A stretch of DNA of 45,175 bases from Anaerolineae bacterium. Lineage in GTDB: Bacteria; Chloroflexota; Anaerolineae; Aggregatilineales; Phototrophicaceae. Position 1 is the stretch's first letter, and the number at the start of each line of letters is the position of its first letter. The position numbers and the translations under genes were made by a program. The notes under the pieces were generated by a model, which had not been told where the DNA came from, searched no databases, and saw nothing but the letters and a program-made list of their open reading frames with translations. Positions 24,487 through 31,875 of this stretch are shown here, piece after piece. Location of the stretch: positions 1 to 45,175 of the forward strand of contig JAGWBD010000008.1 in assembly GCA_021296065.1 (NCBI GenBank), read 5' to 3'.

Positions 24487-25278
24487 TCATTTAGGATCAG
24501 GTGTTTCGGATTTGTACTCCCTCTGAGGCGAAGGCGAACCCTTTGGTTCGCGTTTAAACATTTCGTAAAACTCAGCTGGTACATCAATCTCATCCTGAAC
24601 AACAAGGCCACGGTGGGCCACAAAGAGTTGCAATGCGAGCTTCCAATCATTGGCAGTCATCCCCTTCGGCAGTTCAGCATGGCCTCCATCTGCAGAAAGG
24701 GTCATATTTATCATCCCGGTCTGCTGGGACACTGGTGCAGATTCGGTGTTGGGCTGTATATCTTCGGAAGCGTTAATGTCATCTATAGCGTCTTCTTCCA
24801 ACCCTGACCCAACAGTGATTTGGTCAAGATTAGAAAACCTTATTGTGGCTCGGTACCCCTCGATAAACCGTCGAGCACCTTCTTCAGTGAATCCTTTTTC
24901 AACGACCAATTGGCGCCTGAATACCGCGTCAGTTGCATTTGGCATGGAGTTGAATATTTCCATGAAAAGCGGAGGGGCAAGAGCTGCCTCTCGGAGTTCT
25001 CGCTCTGTCGGATTTGGCCCAGCCAAAGACAGTCCACGCTGAGAAATTCTGGGGTTTTCTGCATATCTCCCCCTTTTTCCCGCAAGGAGACCATACTGCC
25101 TCAATGTAGCGATCTTGCTCCTTACCGGGCCGCTGGCGCTGTTGTAACCCCATGCGGTCGCTGCATCGTCGGGCTGGAAATCCGAACGCCCAACTTTACT
25201 GTAAAGCTTGCGCAACAAACCTAGCGCGGTCTCAAGATCAACGACCGGATACCTTGGACTCCGCTGTCTGCCAGCCAT
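24487..25278 (-). CDS. Conserved protein with winged-helix-like N-terminus, probably acquired
   Basis: 263 residues from ATG 25278 (MAGRQRSPRYPV), with AGAGGTG upstream. Residues 10-75 ('VDLETALGLLRKLYSKVGRSDF', 'AATAWGYNSASGPVRSKIATLRQYGLL') look like a winged-helix domain found in proteins of unknown role in mobile regions. The rest is helical then low-complexity ('DDINASEDIQPNTESAP'), ending with a short conserved block around 'NDWKLALQLFVAHRGLV'. Base composition is more AT-rich than the flanks. Its promoter has a palindrome exactly in the spacer, which fits autoregulation. No enzyme motif is seen. Confidence 0.6.
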   Translation of the reverse strand: MAGRQRSPRYPVVDLETALGLLRKLYSKVGRSDFQPDDAATAWGYNSASGPVRSKIATLRQYGLLAGKRGRYAENPRISQRGLSLAGPNPTERELREAALAPPLFMEIFNSMPNATDAVFRRQLVVEKGFTEEGARRFIEGYRATIRFSNLDQITVGSGLEEDAIDDINASEDIQPNTESAPVSQQTGMINMTLSADGGHAELPKGMTANDWKLALQLFVAHRGLVVQDEIDVPAEFYEMFKREPKGSPSPQREYKSETPDPK

Positions 25279-25309
25279 CCTGCACCTCTTTGCTAATATC
25301 CCGCACCGG

Positions 25310-25338
25310 ATTGTAAAATAGCCTTCGCTATTTGTCAA
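25310..25338 (-). promoter_or_regulatory. Strong promoter with palindromic operator in the spacer
   Basis: Leftward -35 TTGACA (25333-25338) and -10 TACAAT (25310-25315) have an exact 17-bp spacer. The spacer is filled by the inverted repeat AAATAGC / GCTATTT (25316-25322 and 25327-25333) around a 4-base centre. Repressor binding there would block the promoter. It drives the gene ending at 24487. Confidence 0.72.
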
Positions 25339-25384
25339 GGAAAAAGGTTGTGGGGAAGGCCAAATGAAGAACAGGACGGCAAAC

Positions 25385-25414
25385 CTTGACGGGCGCCGAG
25401 GGATTGTGGTACAG
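25385..25414 (+). promoter_or_regulatory. Rightward promoter before a large hairpin
   Basis: -35 TTGACG (25385-25390) and -10 TACAGT (25409-25414) have an 18-bp spacer. The predicted start is near 25421, just before the hairpin-forming RNA. Confidence 0.45.
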
Positions 25415-25419
25415 TGCAG

Positions 25420-25495
25420 TGAAGACTCTTTTAATGCAGACGCAAAGGGCGGCGGCCTAGCCGGTCAAGCTTTTTGGCCGCCGCCCTTTGCAAGA
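25420..25495 (+). ncRNA. Candidate small hairpin RNA
   Basis: GCAAAGGGCGGCGGCC (25442-25457) pairs perfectly over 16 bp with GGCCGCCGCCCTTTGC (25476-25491), leaving an 18-nt loop that ends in TTTTT. A promoter lies 20-30 bp upstream. No T run follows the stem, so it is not a standard terminator; it could be an sRNA or a remnant of a palindromic mobile element. Confidence 0.35.
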
Positions 25496-25697
25496 GAAGA
25501 AAGTGGGACGCATGTGGTTTCACGTTGGGCATCCTATCTAGGCACCAACAACGCGCGCCCACTCTCTATGTCTATTTTACCACATGAAAGTCCCGAAGGC
25601 AGCTTGTGATTCGGAAATCTGAGGCGGGCCGGATGGCACTGGAATGGGGTGAACGATTTGGGCAACAGTGTGCCGCTTGGCTTACGGGGGTCAAGCG

Positions 25698-25805
25698 ATG
25701 TTCGCCGAGGACCCCGCCGGCCTGGTCGCCCACCTGCGGCGCCTGGTGCAGGTGTCAGTCGAGACCGCCCGCATCGTGGGCAACCTGCCCGCCGCGTTGA
25801 CGTAA
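25698..25805 (+). CDS. Small ORF (35 aa), possible small protein or gene remnant
   Basis: ATG 25698 to TAA 25805 encodes 35 residues beginning MFAEDPAGLVAHLRRL. Codons strongly favour G/C in third position, like the genome's real genes and unlike the AT-rich DNA to the left. The peptide is one amphipathic helix with no cysteine. A repeat of the same type as the one in the rplL insert starts immediately after the stop. It may be a genuine small protein or the surviving piece of a larger gene. Confidence 0.25.
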   Translation: MFAEDPAGLVAHLRRLVQVSVETARIVGNLPAALT

Positions 25806-25905
25806 CGCCCCTTCCGCTTCGCACTGAAACCTTCGCCGGTTCCAGCACAGGCACTGAAACCTTCGCCGGTTTCAGCATCAACCGCTCCAGGGATAACCCC
25901 CCTCT
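25806..25905. repeat. Dispersed repeat before trpS
   Basis: Two 30-bp tandem units begin GCACTGAAACCTTCGCCGGT at 25821 and 25851, followed by TCAGCATCAACCGCTCCAGG and GGATAACC. The words CCGCTTCGC, CAGCATCAAC and GGGATAA are shared with the insert between the rplL tails at 7380-7539. Confidence 0.6.
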
Positions 25906-25939
25906 CAATTGACCCTGCGCCCCATGAGCGCGGCGCGGG

Positions 25940-25945
25940 TATACT
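25940..25945 (+). promoter_or_regulatory. -10 box upstream of trpS
   Basis: TATACT at 25940-25945 predicts transcription from about 25952, which excludes trpS start codons at 25909 or 25924. No good -35 box is evident. Confidence 0.45.
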
Positions 25946-25983
25946 TGGCGCGCGACAGCAGCGGGAAGGTGACGACAGTTCTT

Positions 25984-27021
25984 ATGGACACGGCCAACCA
26001 CAGCAAGCGGGTGCTCTCCGGCATCCAGCCGACCGGCAACCTGCACATCGGCAACTACCTCGGCGCGCTGCTGCAATGGGTGCGCTTCCAGGAGCAGTAC
26101 GACGCCTACTATTGCGTCGTCGACCTGCACGCCATCACCGTGCCGCACGACGCCAGCCAGCTGCGCGCGCACACGCTGGAGGTCACCGCGCTCTACCTCG
26201 CGGCCGGCCTCGACCCGCAGCGGGCGACCATCTTCGTGCAGTCGCACAACCCGGCGCACGCCGAACTGGCCTGGCTGCTGACCTGCCTGACGCCGCTGGG
26301 CTGGCTGTATCGCATGACGCAGTACAAGGACAAGGCGGCCAGGCAACAGGAGGAGTCCGTCAACGCCGGTCTGCTGGGCTACCCGGTGCTGATGGCCGGC
26401 GACATCCTGCTCTACCAGGCGCACTACGTCCCGGTTGGCGATGACCAGCGTCAGCACGTCGAACTGACGCGCGACCTCGGCCAGCGCTTCAACAGCCTCT
26501 TCGGCGAGACCTTCACCCTGCCCGAGGTGGTCAACCCGGAGACCGGCGCGCGCGTCATGGGCCTCGACGAGCCCACCGGCAAGATGAGCAAGAGCGCCAC
26601 TGGCGAGAACCACGCCATCTTCCTGCTCGATCCGCCCGACCTGATTCGGCGCAAGATCATGCGCGCCACCACCGACTCCGGCCGTGAGATCCGCTTCAGC
26701 AGTGACCCTGAGAAGGCCGGCGTCAACAACCTGCTGACCATTTACCAGGCGCTGACGCATGGCGAGCGCGCGGCGGTCGAGGCGGAGTTTGACGGCAAGG
26801 GCTATGGCGACCTGAAGAAGGCGGTCGTCGCTGCCGTAACGGACACACTTGCTCCGCTGCAGCAGCGCTATCAGGAGATCAGCGCCGAGCCGGGTTACGT
26901 CGAACAGGTGCTGGCCGATGGCGCCGAACGCGCCGCGGCAGTCTCCGAGCGCAGCCTGAAATCGGTGAAGGAGCGCATGGGCTTTCTGGAGCCGGCGCAG
27001 CGTTGGCCGGGCCTGGGTTGA
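25984..27021 (+). CDS. trpS: Tryptophanyl-tRNA synthetase
   Basis: 345 residues from ATG 25984; the in-frame GTG 25969 is an alternative. It charges tRNA-Trp in the cytoplasm. The class I signatures HIGN (residues 21-24, in QPTGNLHIGNYLGAL) and KMSKS (200-204) are intact, with TrpRS-specific 'PVGDDQRQHVELTRDL' and 'NNLLTIYQAL'. Length fits the bacterial enzyme. The stop TGA is two bases before the next start, so the hydroxyproline-type gene is probably co-transcribed. Confidence 0.96.
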   Translation: MDTANHSKRVLSGIQPTGNLHIGNYLGALLQWVRFQEQYDAYYCVVDLHAITVPHDASQLRAHTLEVTALYLAAGLDPQRATIFVQSHNPAHAELAWLLTCLTPLGWLYRMTQYKDKAARQQEESVNAGLLGYPVLMAGDILLYQAHYVPVGDDQRQHVELTRDLGQRFNSLFGETFTLPEVVNPETGARVMGLDEPTGKMSKSATGENHAIFLLDPPDLIRRKIMRATTDSGREIRFSSDPEKAGVNNLLTIYQALTHGERAAVEAEFDGKGYGDLKKAVVAAVTDTLAPLQQRYQEISAEPGYVEQVLADGAERAAAVSERSLKSVKERMGFLEPAQRWPGLG

Positions 27022-27023
27022 GC

Positions 27024-28055
27024 ATGGTCAACTGGGAACCGCCGGACCACTGGCAGCGCATCACCAGCATCGACGCGCACGCCGCCGGCGAGCCCCTGCG
27101 CGTGATCTGCAGCGGCTTCCCCCTGCCCGCCGGCGCGACCATCCTCGAGCGGCGGGAAGCGGCGCGCCGTCACTACGACCACCTGCGGCGCAGCCTGATG
27201 TGGGAGCCGCGTGGCCACGCCGACATGTACGGCTGTCTGCTGACGCCGCCGGCCACGGACGATGGCGACCTCGGCGTGCTCTTCCTGCACAACGAGGGCT
27301 ACAGCACCATGTGCGGCCACGGCATCATCGGCCTGGTCACGGTGGGGCTGGAGTGCGGCCTGTTTGCGATGCCCTCAGGTCGGGCGGAGATCCGTATCGA
27401 TTCGCCGGCCGGGCGCATTGTGGCCACGCCCCACTGGCAGGACGGGCGCGTGTCGGCGGTCAGCTTTTTGAACGTGCCTTCCTTTGTGCTGCTGCAGGAC
27501 CTGGACGTGGACGTTGCCGGCCTGGGCACGATCTCTTGTGACGTCGCCTTTGGCGGCGCCTTCTACGCCCTGGTCGACGTGGCCCAGACCGGTCTGGCGC
27601 TGGAACCGCACAACAGCGACGCGCTGATCGCCGCCGGACGGGCCATCAAGCGGGCGATCATGGCCACGCAGCGCATCGAGCACCCGGCGGGCGACCCCGA
27701 CCTCAATTTCCTCTACGGCACGATCTTCACGCAGATGCGGCCGCAAGACAGTGAAGTCCACAGCCGCAACGCCTGCGTCTTCGCCGAGGGCGAACTGGAC
27801 CGCAGCCCGACCGGCACGGGCGTCAGTTCGCGGGCAGCCCTTTATCACGCGCGCGGCGAACTGGCCGCGGGCAAGACGCTGCATATCGAAAGCCTGATCG
27901 GCACGCGTTTCTCGGTGCGGGTGGTGGAGTGCACCCGGGTTGGCCCGCTGCCGGCCGTCGTCCCGGAGGTCACGGGCAGCGCCTCCATCACCGGCATGCA
28001 CAGCTTCCTGATCGACCCCGCCGACCCCCTGCGCGAGGGCTTCCTGCTGCGCTAG
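27024..28055 (+). CDS. Proline racemase-family protein, trans-3-hydroxy-L-proline dehydratase type
   Basis: 343 residues. The first catalytic Cys is Cys97 in MCGHGIIG. At the position of the second catalytic Cys the sequence is DRSPTGTG with Thr263. In this family the Cys-to-Thr change marks trans-3-hydroxy-L-proline dehydratase (human L3HYPDH type) rather than racemase or 4-hydroxyproline epimerase. The predicted reaction is dehydration to a pyrroline carboxylate, feeding proline metabolism. It is two bases after trpS, an unusual pairing. Its last codons are copied in tandem just beyond the stop. The specific substrate is inferred from that one residue. Confidence 0.84.
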   Translation: MVNWEPPDHWQRITSIDAHAAGEPLRVICSGFPLPAGATILERREAARRHYDHLRRSLMWEPRGHADMYGCLLTPPATDDGDLGVLFLHNEGYSTMCGHGIIGLVTVGLECGLFAMPSGRAEIRIDSPAGRIVATPHWQDGRVSAVSFLNVPSFVLLQDLDVDVAGLGTISCDVAFGGAFYALVDVAQTGLALEPHNSDALIAAGRAIKRAIMATQRIEHPAGDPDLNFLYGTIFTQMRPQDSEVHSRNACVFAEGELDRSPTGTGVSSRAALYHARGELAAGKTLHIESLIGTRFSVRVVECTRVGPLPAVVPEVTGSASITGMHSFLIDPADPLREGFLLR

Positions 28056-28165
28056 TTCCACCCTGGCCTACTGCGCGACGGTTTTTGCTGCGCCAGTTCC
28101 CCGCCGACCCCCTGCGCGAGGTCTTTTTGTTGCGCCAGTTCCTCGCTGGTCTGCTGCGCTGGCAG
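28018..28165 (+). repeat. Tandem degenerate copies of the upstream gene's 3' end
   Basis: Units of about 42 bp begin at 28018 (inside the gene, containing its stop), 28060 (41 bp) and 28101, with a partial fourth to about 28165. Units 1 and 3 share CCGCCGACCCCCTGCGCGAG and differ at six positions of 42. The gene's stop TAG reads CAG in later units. See the finding on duplicated tails. Confidence 0.8.
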
Positions 28166-28182
28166 CGTCAGACCGGGGGGCG

Positions 28183-28824
28183 TCAGCCGCCGCTGGCGTC
28201 CAGCAACTCCGCCGAACTGAAGACCACGTGGAAGGGCACGCAGTAGATCACCGCGCTTTTGTATTCCGACAGGTCCAGCTCGGCCGGGATGTCGTAATTC
28301 TGGTTGCCGACGTTGCCCTTGAGCGGCCCCAGATCGACGTAGTCGCCGCTCTCGCCCACGCCGGCGAAGATGCTGGTGGGGACGTTTTTGGTCAGCAGCA
28401 CGTGCAGTTGCGGCCCGTTGGTGACGCGGAAGTCCTCAAAGCGCAATACGCGCTCCTCACCGGCCAGCCAGATGGTGGCGCTGCCCTCCGCGCGGTGCAC
28501 CGGGTCGATTTCAATCCAGGTGCCGCTGAGCAGCGGATGCGGGTCCGGCGCGCCGCCGGGCATGTCATCCTGCATCTCGCTGTCCGGCTTCATCATGGCG
28601 CGGGCCGTGTCGGCGGCCATGGCGCGGGCGTCCTCGATCATGGTCAGCAGGGCGTCGCGCTGATCCTCGGGCATGTCGCGCAGGCTATCGCGCTCGGCGC
28701 CGCTCAGCACGGGAAAGGCCTCGTCGACTTCATCATTGATGAAGAAGGTCCAGGGTCGCGTGACGAGCACCAGGACGACGGTGACCAGCACAACTGCGGA
28801 AAGGACAAGACGTCTGGGATCCAT
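28183..28824 (-). CDS. DM13-domain membrane-anchored protein
   Basis: 213 residues from ATG 28824, behind GAAGGAGG. One membrane segment (about residues 5-25, 'LVLSAVVLVTVVLVLVT') is followed by a helical acidic/Met linker (70 residues) and a DM13 fold: 'GTWIEIDPVHRAEGSATIWL', 'RVLRFEDFRVTNGPQLHVLLTKN', 'VDLGPLKGNVGNQNYDIP', 'YKSAVIYCVPFHVVFSSAEL'. DM13 has been linked to electron transfer through a conserved Cys, and 'IYCVPF' supplies one. It is the last gene of a leftward RidA-MOSC-DM13 set. Its exact role is unknown. Confidence 0.82.
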   Translation of the reverse strand: MDPRRLVLSAVVLVTVVLVLVTRPWTFFINDEVDEAFPVLSGAERDSLRDMPEDQRDALLTMIEDARAMAADTARAMMKPDSEMQDDMPGGAPDPHPLLSGTWIEIDPVHRAEGSATIWLAGEERVLRFEDFRVTNGPQLHVLLTKNVPTSIFAGVGESGDYVDLGPLKGNVGNQNYDIPAELDLSEYKSAVIYCVPFHVVFSSAELLDASGG

Positions 28825-28835
28825 GGTTTCCTCCT

Positions 28836-29489
28836 TCAGGCGTCGGCCGTCATGGCCAGCCTGCGCCCGGCGAAATACTGGTGCCATTCCGGCGAGAGAC
28901 CCGGCAACTGGCATGCGCGTTCCGTGGCAACGGGGTCATCGGGCTGCAACAGGCGCAGACGAAAGATGGCGCGCACGCTCATGGGGTTTGTCTCCCGCTC
29001 TACCCGTGTGACGCGGTCACCCGCGCCCAGCTTACCCGTCTGCAACACGCGCAGGTAACAGCCGCAGCGTTCGGATTGCGTGAAAGTCCTGACGAAATCG
29101 GGCAGGCCCATGCGATGCGCCAGCTTGTGGCAGGGAATGCGCGGCTGACTGACCTGCAGCAGCGTGTCGCCCACGCGCCAGACGTCGCCGATGCAGACTT
29201 CGTCTTCCCGCAGGCCGCAAATGGTGAGGTTTTCGCCGAAGTGGCCGGGTGTCAGGTCCGCGCGCTCCAGTTGCTGCGCCCACCAGGCGTAGTGCTCACG
29301 GGCATAGGCGTAGACGGCCTGATGCGGCCCGCCATGGTTTTGCAGGTCCGCCTGGCCGTCGCCTTCAAGATTGCTCCGCCCCACCTGTACACGTCCGTCC
29401 AGCGGACGCTTGTAGATGCCGGTGCGCAGCAGGCCGCCGCGTGAGGGCAGCGTGACAGGCAGGCCGACGTTGACGGCGTGCAGCTTCAT
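28836..29489 (-). CDS. MOSC-domain protein (YiiM-like)
   Basis: 217 residues from ATG 29489 with GGGAG upstream. The sequence 'GRVQVGRSNLEGDGQADLQNHGG', 'HFGENLTICGL', 'IGDVWRVGDTLLQVSQPRIPCHKL' is the YiiM-type MOSC fold. The Cys in 'RIPCHKL' is the residue expected to bind sulfur or molybdenum cofactor. Such proteins reduce N-hydroxylated compounds with molybdopterin, or act in sulfur transfer. The stop lies inside the ribosome site of the DM13 gene 11 bp ahead, so the two are coupled. Confidence 0.88.
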   Translation of the reverse strand: MKLHAVNVGLPVTLPSRGGLLRTGIYKRPLDGRVQVGRSNLEGDGQADLQNHGGPHQAVYAYAREHYAWWAQQLERADLTPGHFGENLTICGLREDEVCIGDVWRVGDTLLQVSQPRIPCHKLAHRMGLPDFVRTFTQSERCGCYLRVLQTGKLGAGDRVTRVERETNPMSVRAIFRLRLLQPDDPVATERACQLPGLSPEWHQYFAGRRLAMTADA

Positions 29490-29508
29490 GCCGCCGCTCC
29501 CGACAGCC

Positions 29509-29889
29509 TCACACCAGGGCCACCGTCTCGATCTCGACGAGGGCGCCCAGGGGCAGGCCGGCGACTGCGACGGTGGAGCGGGCCGGCGGGTCCTGCGAGA
29601 AGTACTGCGCGTAGATGCTGTTGACGACGGCGAAATCGTCCATGCTGGCGAGGAAGATGGTGGTCTTGACGACGCGATCGAAGTCCGTACCGGCCGCCTG
29701 CAGGACGGCGCTGATGTTCTCCAGTACCTGACGCGTCTGTGCCTCGATGCCGCCTTCGGCCAGCGCGCCGCTGCCCGGCACAATGCCGACCTGGCCGGCG
29801 GTGAAGACGAGGCCTTTGGCGCTGACGGCGTGCGAGTAGGGGCCCAGCGCAGCGGGCGCGTTCGATGCTGAAATGATGGTCCTGGACAT
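29509..29889 (-). CDS. RidA-family enamine/imine deaminase
   Basis: 126 residues. The family marks are 'GPYSHAV', 'VFTAGQVGIVPGSG', 'QTRQVLENISAVL' and the C-terminal 'PPARSTVAVAGLPLGALVEIETVA', where Arg in PARST binds the substrate carboxylate. RidA proteins clear reactive 2-aminoacrylate and related imines made by PLP enzymes. The ATG follows GGAGTCC. It leads the leftward set with MOSC and DM13. Confidence 0.94.
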   Translation of the reverse strand: MSRTIISASNAPAALGPYSHAVSAKGLVFTAGQVGIVPGSGALAEGGIEAQTRQVLENISAVLQAAGTDFDRVVKTTIFLASMDDFAVVNSIYAQYFSQDPPARSTVAVAGLPLGALVEIETVALV

Positions 29890-29964
29890 GGGGACTCCGT
29901 CAGTTATCGCTGGTGAACAGGCGCATTGTAGCGATCAGGCTGGCGCGACGCGAGTCGGCGCAGG

Positions 29965-31074
29965 TCAGAGAGCGGCCAGCAGAGTCTCCACTTGCTCGAC
30001 GCGCTGGTCGTAACGGTGATGGGCGAGCACGTGCTCGCGGGCGCGGCGGGCCATTTCCTCGCGCTCGTCGTCGTGCGCCAGGAAGTATGCGACCTTGTCG
30101 CGCAGGTCCGCCTCGTCGCGAAAGGTGAGGATATTCTCGCCCGGCGTGAACCACTTGTAGATGCCGGGGCGGTCGTCGGTGATTTGCAGGGTGCCCACGC
30201 CGGCGGCCTCGAAGAGCCGCATGTTGCCGCCGTATTGCATGGTCTGCCCGTGCGGATTGATGGTCAGTTTCGCTGCCGAGACAATGTCCAGCATCGCTTC
30301 TCCCAGGGCCTCGCCGCGCAGGAAGGGACGCAGGACCGGGGGCAGGTCGTGCACGCTCCAGATGCCGGGGTTGAAGTCGCGCAGGGCGGCCAGCGCGCGC
30401 ACGCGCTCGCCATAGATGTGGTCCGGCAGAAGGGTGCCGACGAAGGCGACGTCGCAGGCGAGGGCTGTGCGCCGGCGGTCGTCCAGCGGGCGCGGGAAAT
30501 GGAAGTCGGGATCCATGGCAGTTGTGGGCAGGCTGATCGCCTGACGAGTGCCAAGCTCGCGCAGCTGAAAGCAGTGGTAATAATCATTCACCAGCGCCAG
30601 GTCCCACAGACTGGCCGCCTGGTTGTCCAGGGTGTAGTCGAAGACAAGGGGAGACTCACCGCCCACGTACAACAGTTGGCAGTTGTGGCGCTGCCTGATG
30701 CTCGCCAGGGTCTCCGGCAGGATGACCCGGTTGCCGGCGACCAGCCAGAGGACGTCGGGTCTAAATTCCTCAACCATCTGCAGCAACTGACGGTTGCGCT
30801 GATGGACCTGCGGGTTGAGTTGAGGCGGCAGCCGCTGCACAAGCGCCTGGGCCGCCTTGGCAGGCGTGAACCCGGCGCGAAAGCGAGGGTTGCGCGACGA
30901 TCGTTCGCGCCAGAAAACAGCGAGTTCGTGACCACGGCGGCGAAGGGCCCGTTCGTAGAAATGTTCCTTCATGCTTGACGGGAAGAGCGGCGCTGTTTGG
31001 CCCGGCGGGGTGTTGGCGACTGCCTGCTTCAACTGCTCCACGTGGGTGAGGGAAGCGACGAAGAGGATACGCAA
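29965..31074 (-). CDS. CgeB-like glycosyltransferase (GT-B fold)
   Basis: 369 residues from TTG 31074, which lies two bases after the stop of the upstream regulator gene. It starts 'RILFVASLTHVEQ', a GT-B N-terminal strand. The C-terminal half has the family-type 'CDVAFVGTLLPDHIYGER', 'AAKLTINPHGQTMQYGGNMRLFEAAGVGTLQITD', and 'ENILTFRDEADLRDKVAYFLAHDDER', where the Glu-containing 'RLFEAAG' and the donor-binding region match spore-protein CgeB-type transferases. The acceptor and sugar are unknown. It sits behind a metal-dependent repressor gene. Confidence 0.78.
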   Translation of the reverse strand: MRILFVASLTHVEQLKQAVANTPPGQTAPLFPSSMKEHFYERALRRRGHELAVFWRERSSRNPRFRAGFTPAKAAQALVQRLPPQLNPQVHQRNRQLLQMVEEFRPDVLWLVAGNRVILPETLASIRQRHNCQLLYVGGESPLVFDYTLDNQAASLWDLALVNDYYHCFQLRELGTRQAISLPTTAMDPDFHFPRPLDDRRRTALACDVAFVGTLLPDHIYGERVRALAALRDFNPGIWSVHDLPPVLRPFLRGEALGEAMLDIVSAAKLTINPHGQTMQYGGNMRLFEAAGVGTLQITDDRPGIYKWFTPGENILTFRDEADLRDKVAYFLAHDDEREEMARRAREHVLAHHRYDQRVEQVETLLAAL

Positions 31075-31076
31075 GA

Positions 31077-31757
31077 TCAGGAACTCCAGGCCTCGACCAG
31101 GATGCAGACCGCCGCCGCGCGCCCGATGCGCTGCTGCCGTCCGTTGACACGCAGCGCCAGGGGCTCGTCCGCGGCGGCGGATTCCATGATTTCGACGCGC
31201 GCGTTGAGTGTGATGCCCTGGCTGACGATGTCACGCAGCATGTCCTCACTGCGGCTGCGAATGCGCGAGACGACAGCCGGTCTGTCGGAGGGCCACTCGC
31301 TGAGGGGTTGCAGGCGACGGCGCAGGATGCTGCCGTCCGGCGCCGGGATGGGGTCGCCGTGGGGGTCGAGCCCGGGCTCGTGCAATCGTCTGGCGATGGC
31401 CTCGATGAAGCGCTCCGAGACGGCGTGTTCGAGTCGTTCGGCCTCGGCGTGCACCTCGGGCAGTTCGTAACCCAGTTCTTCCACCAAAAAGAGTTCGATC
31501 AGGCGGTGGCGCCGGAGGATCATGAGCGCCTCGTTTTCGCCGGCGGGCGTCAGCCGGATGCCGCGCCACTTGCGCCAGGTGACGAGGCCGGCCTCCTCCA
31601 GGCGCTGCGTCATGTCGCTGACGGAGGGCGGGGAGATCTGCAGGATGTCCGCCATGGCGCTGGTCGATACCAGTTCGCTGCCCTGCTGCAGGGTCAGCAG
31701 CGACTTGAGAAAGTTCTGCACCGATTCCGATTCCAACAGTCCGCGCCGGGCTGCCAT
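31077..31757 (-). CDS. DtxR/MntR-family metal-dependent transcriptional regulator
   Basis: 226 residues from ATG 31757 (MAARRGLLESESV); the ribosome site is weak, so an ATG further upstream is possible. The N-terminal winged helix is 'VSTSAMADILQISPPSVSDMTQRLEEAGLV'. The metal-binding and dimer helices show 'ELPEVHAEAERLEHAVSERFIEAI', the position of His and Glu ligands in the family. The C-terminal 70 residues form an FeoA/SH3-like domain. It should repress genes in response to Mn or Fe. It is divergent from the M24-like gene and 2 bp upstream of the glycosyltransferase. No transporter is adjacent. Confidence 0.84.
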   Translation of the reverse strand: MAARRGLLESESVQNFLKSLLTLQQGSELVSTSAMADILQISPPSVSDMTQRLEEAGLVTWRKWRGIRLTPAGENEALMILRRHRLIELFLVEELGYELPEVHAEAERLEHAVSERFIEAIARRLHEPGLDPHGDPIPAPDGSILRRRLQPLSEWPSDRPAVVSRIRSRSEDMLRDIVSQGITLNARVEIMESAAADEPLALRVNGRQQRIGRAAAVCILVEAWSS

Positions 31758-31875
31758 GGGTCGTCGCCCCGTCGTTGGCCAGACCAGCATAGCATACCAG
31801 GGCCTGCCGTGGCGTTGCATCGTTCAGGCGCGTACAATCTCACGGCGGAAGTTACGCAGGCCGGAGAAGACCAGA

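Larger units (their letters stand above)
25279..25697. other. 419-bp gene-free AT-rich stretch
   Basis: It contains the promoter of the leftward gene (25310-25338), a rightward promoter (25385-25414) and a large hairpin (25442-25491). An open frame at 25364-25609 lacks codon bias and merely spans the hairpin. Positions 25500-25697 show nothing I can identify. Confidence 0.6.

Noticed and set aside
24442-24807. 121-codon open frame opposite the winged-helix-like gene
   Set aside because: The opposite strand has a strong promoter, a ribosome site and family-like sequence; this frame has none.
25364-25609. 81-codon open frame on the plus strand in the AT-rich gap
   Set aside because: It spans the perfect hairpin and has no ribosome site or codon bias.
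28018-28165. CRISPR array
   Set aside because: Repeats are imperfect, have no unique spacers and are plainly copies of the adjacent coding sequence.
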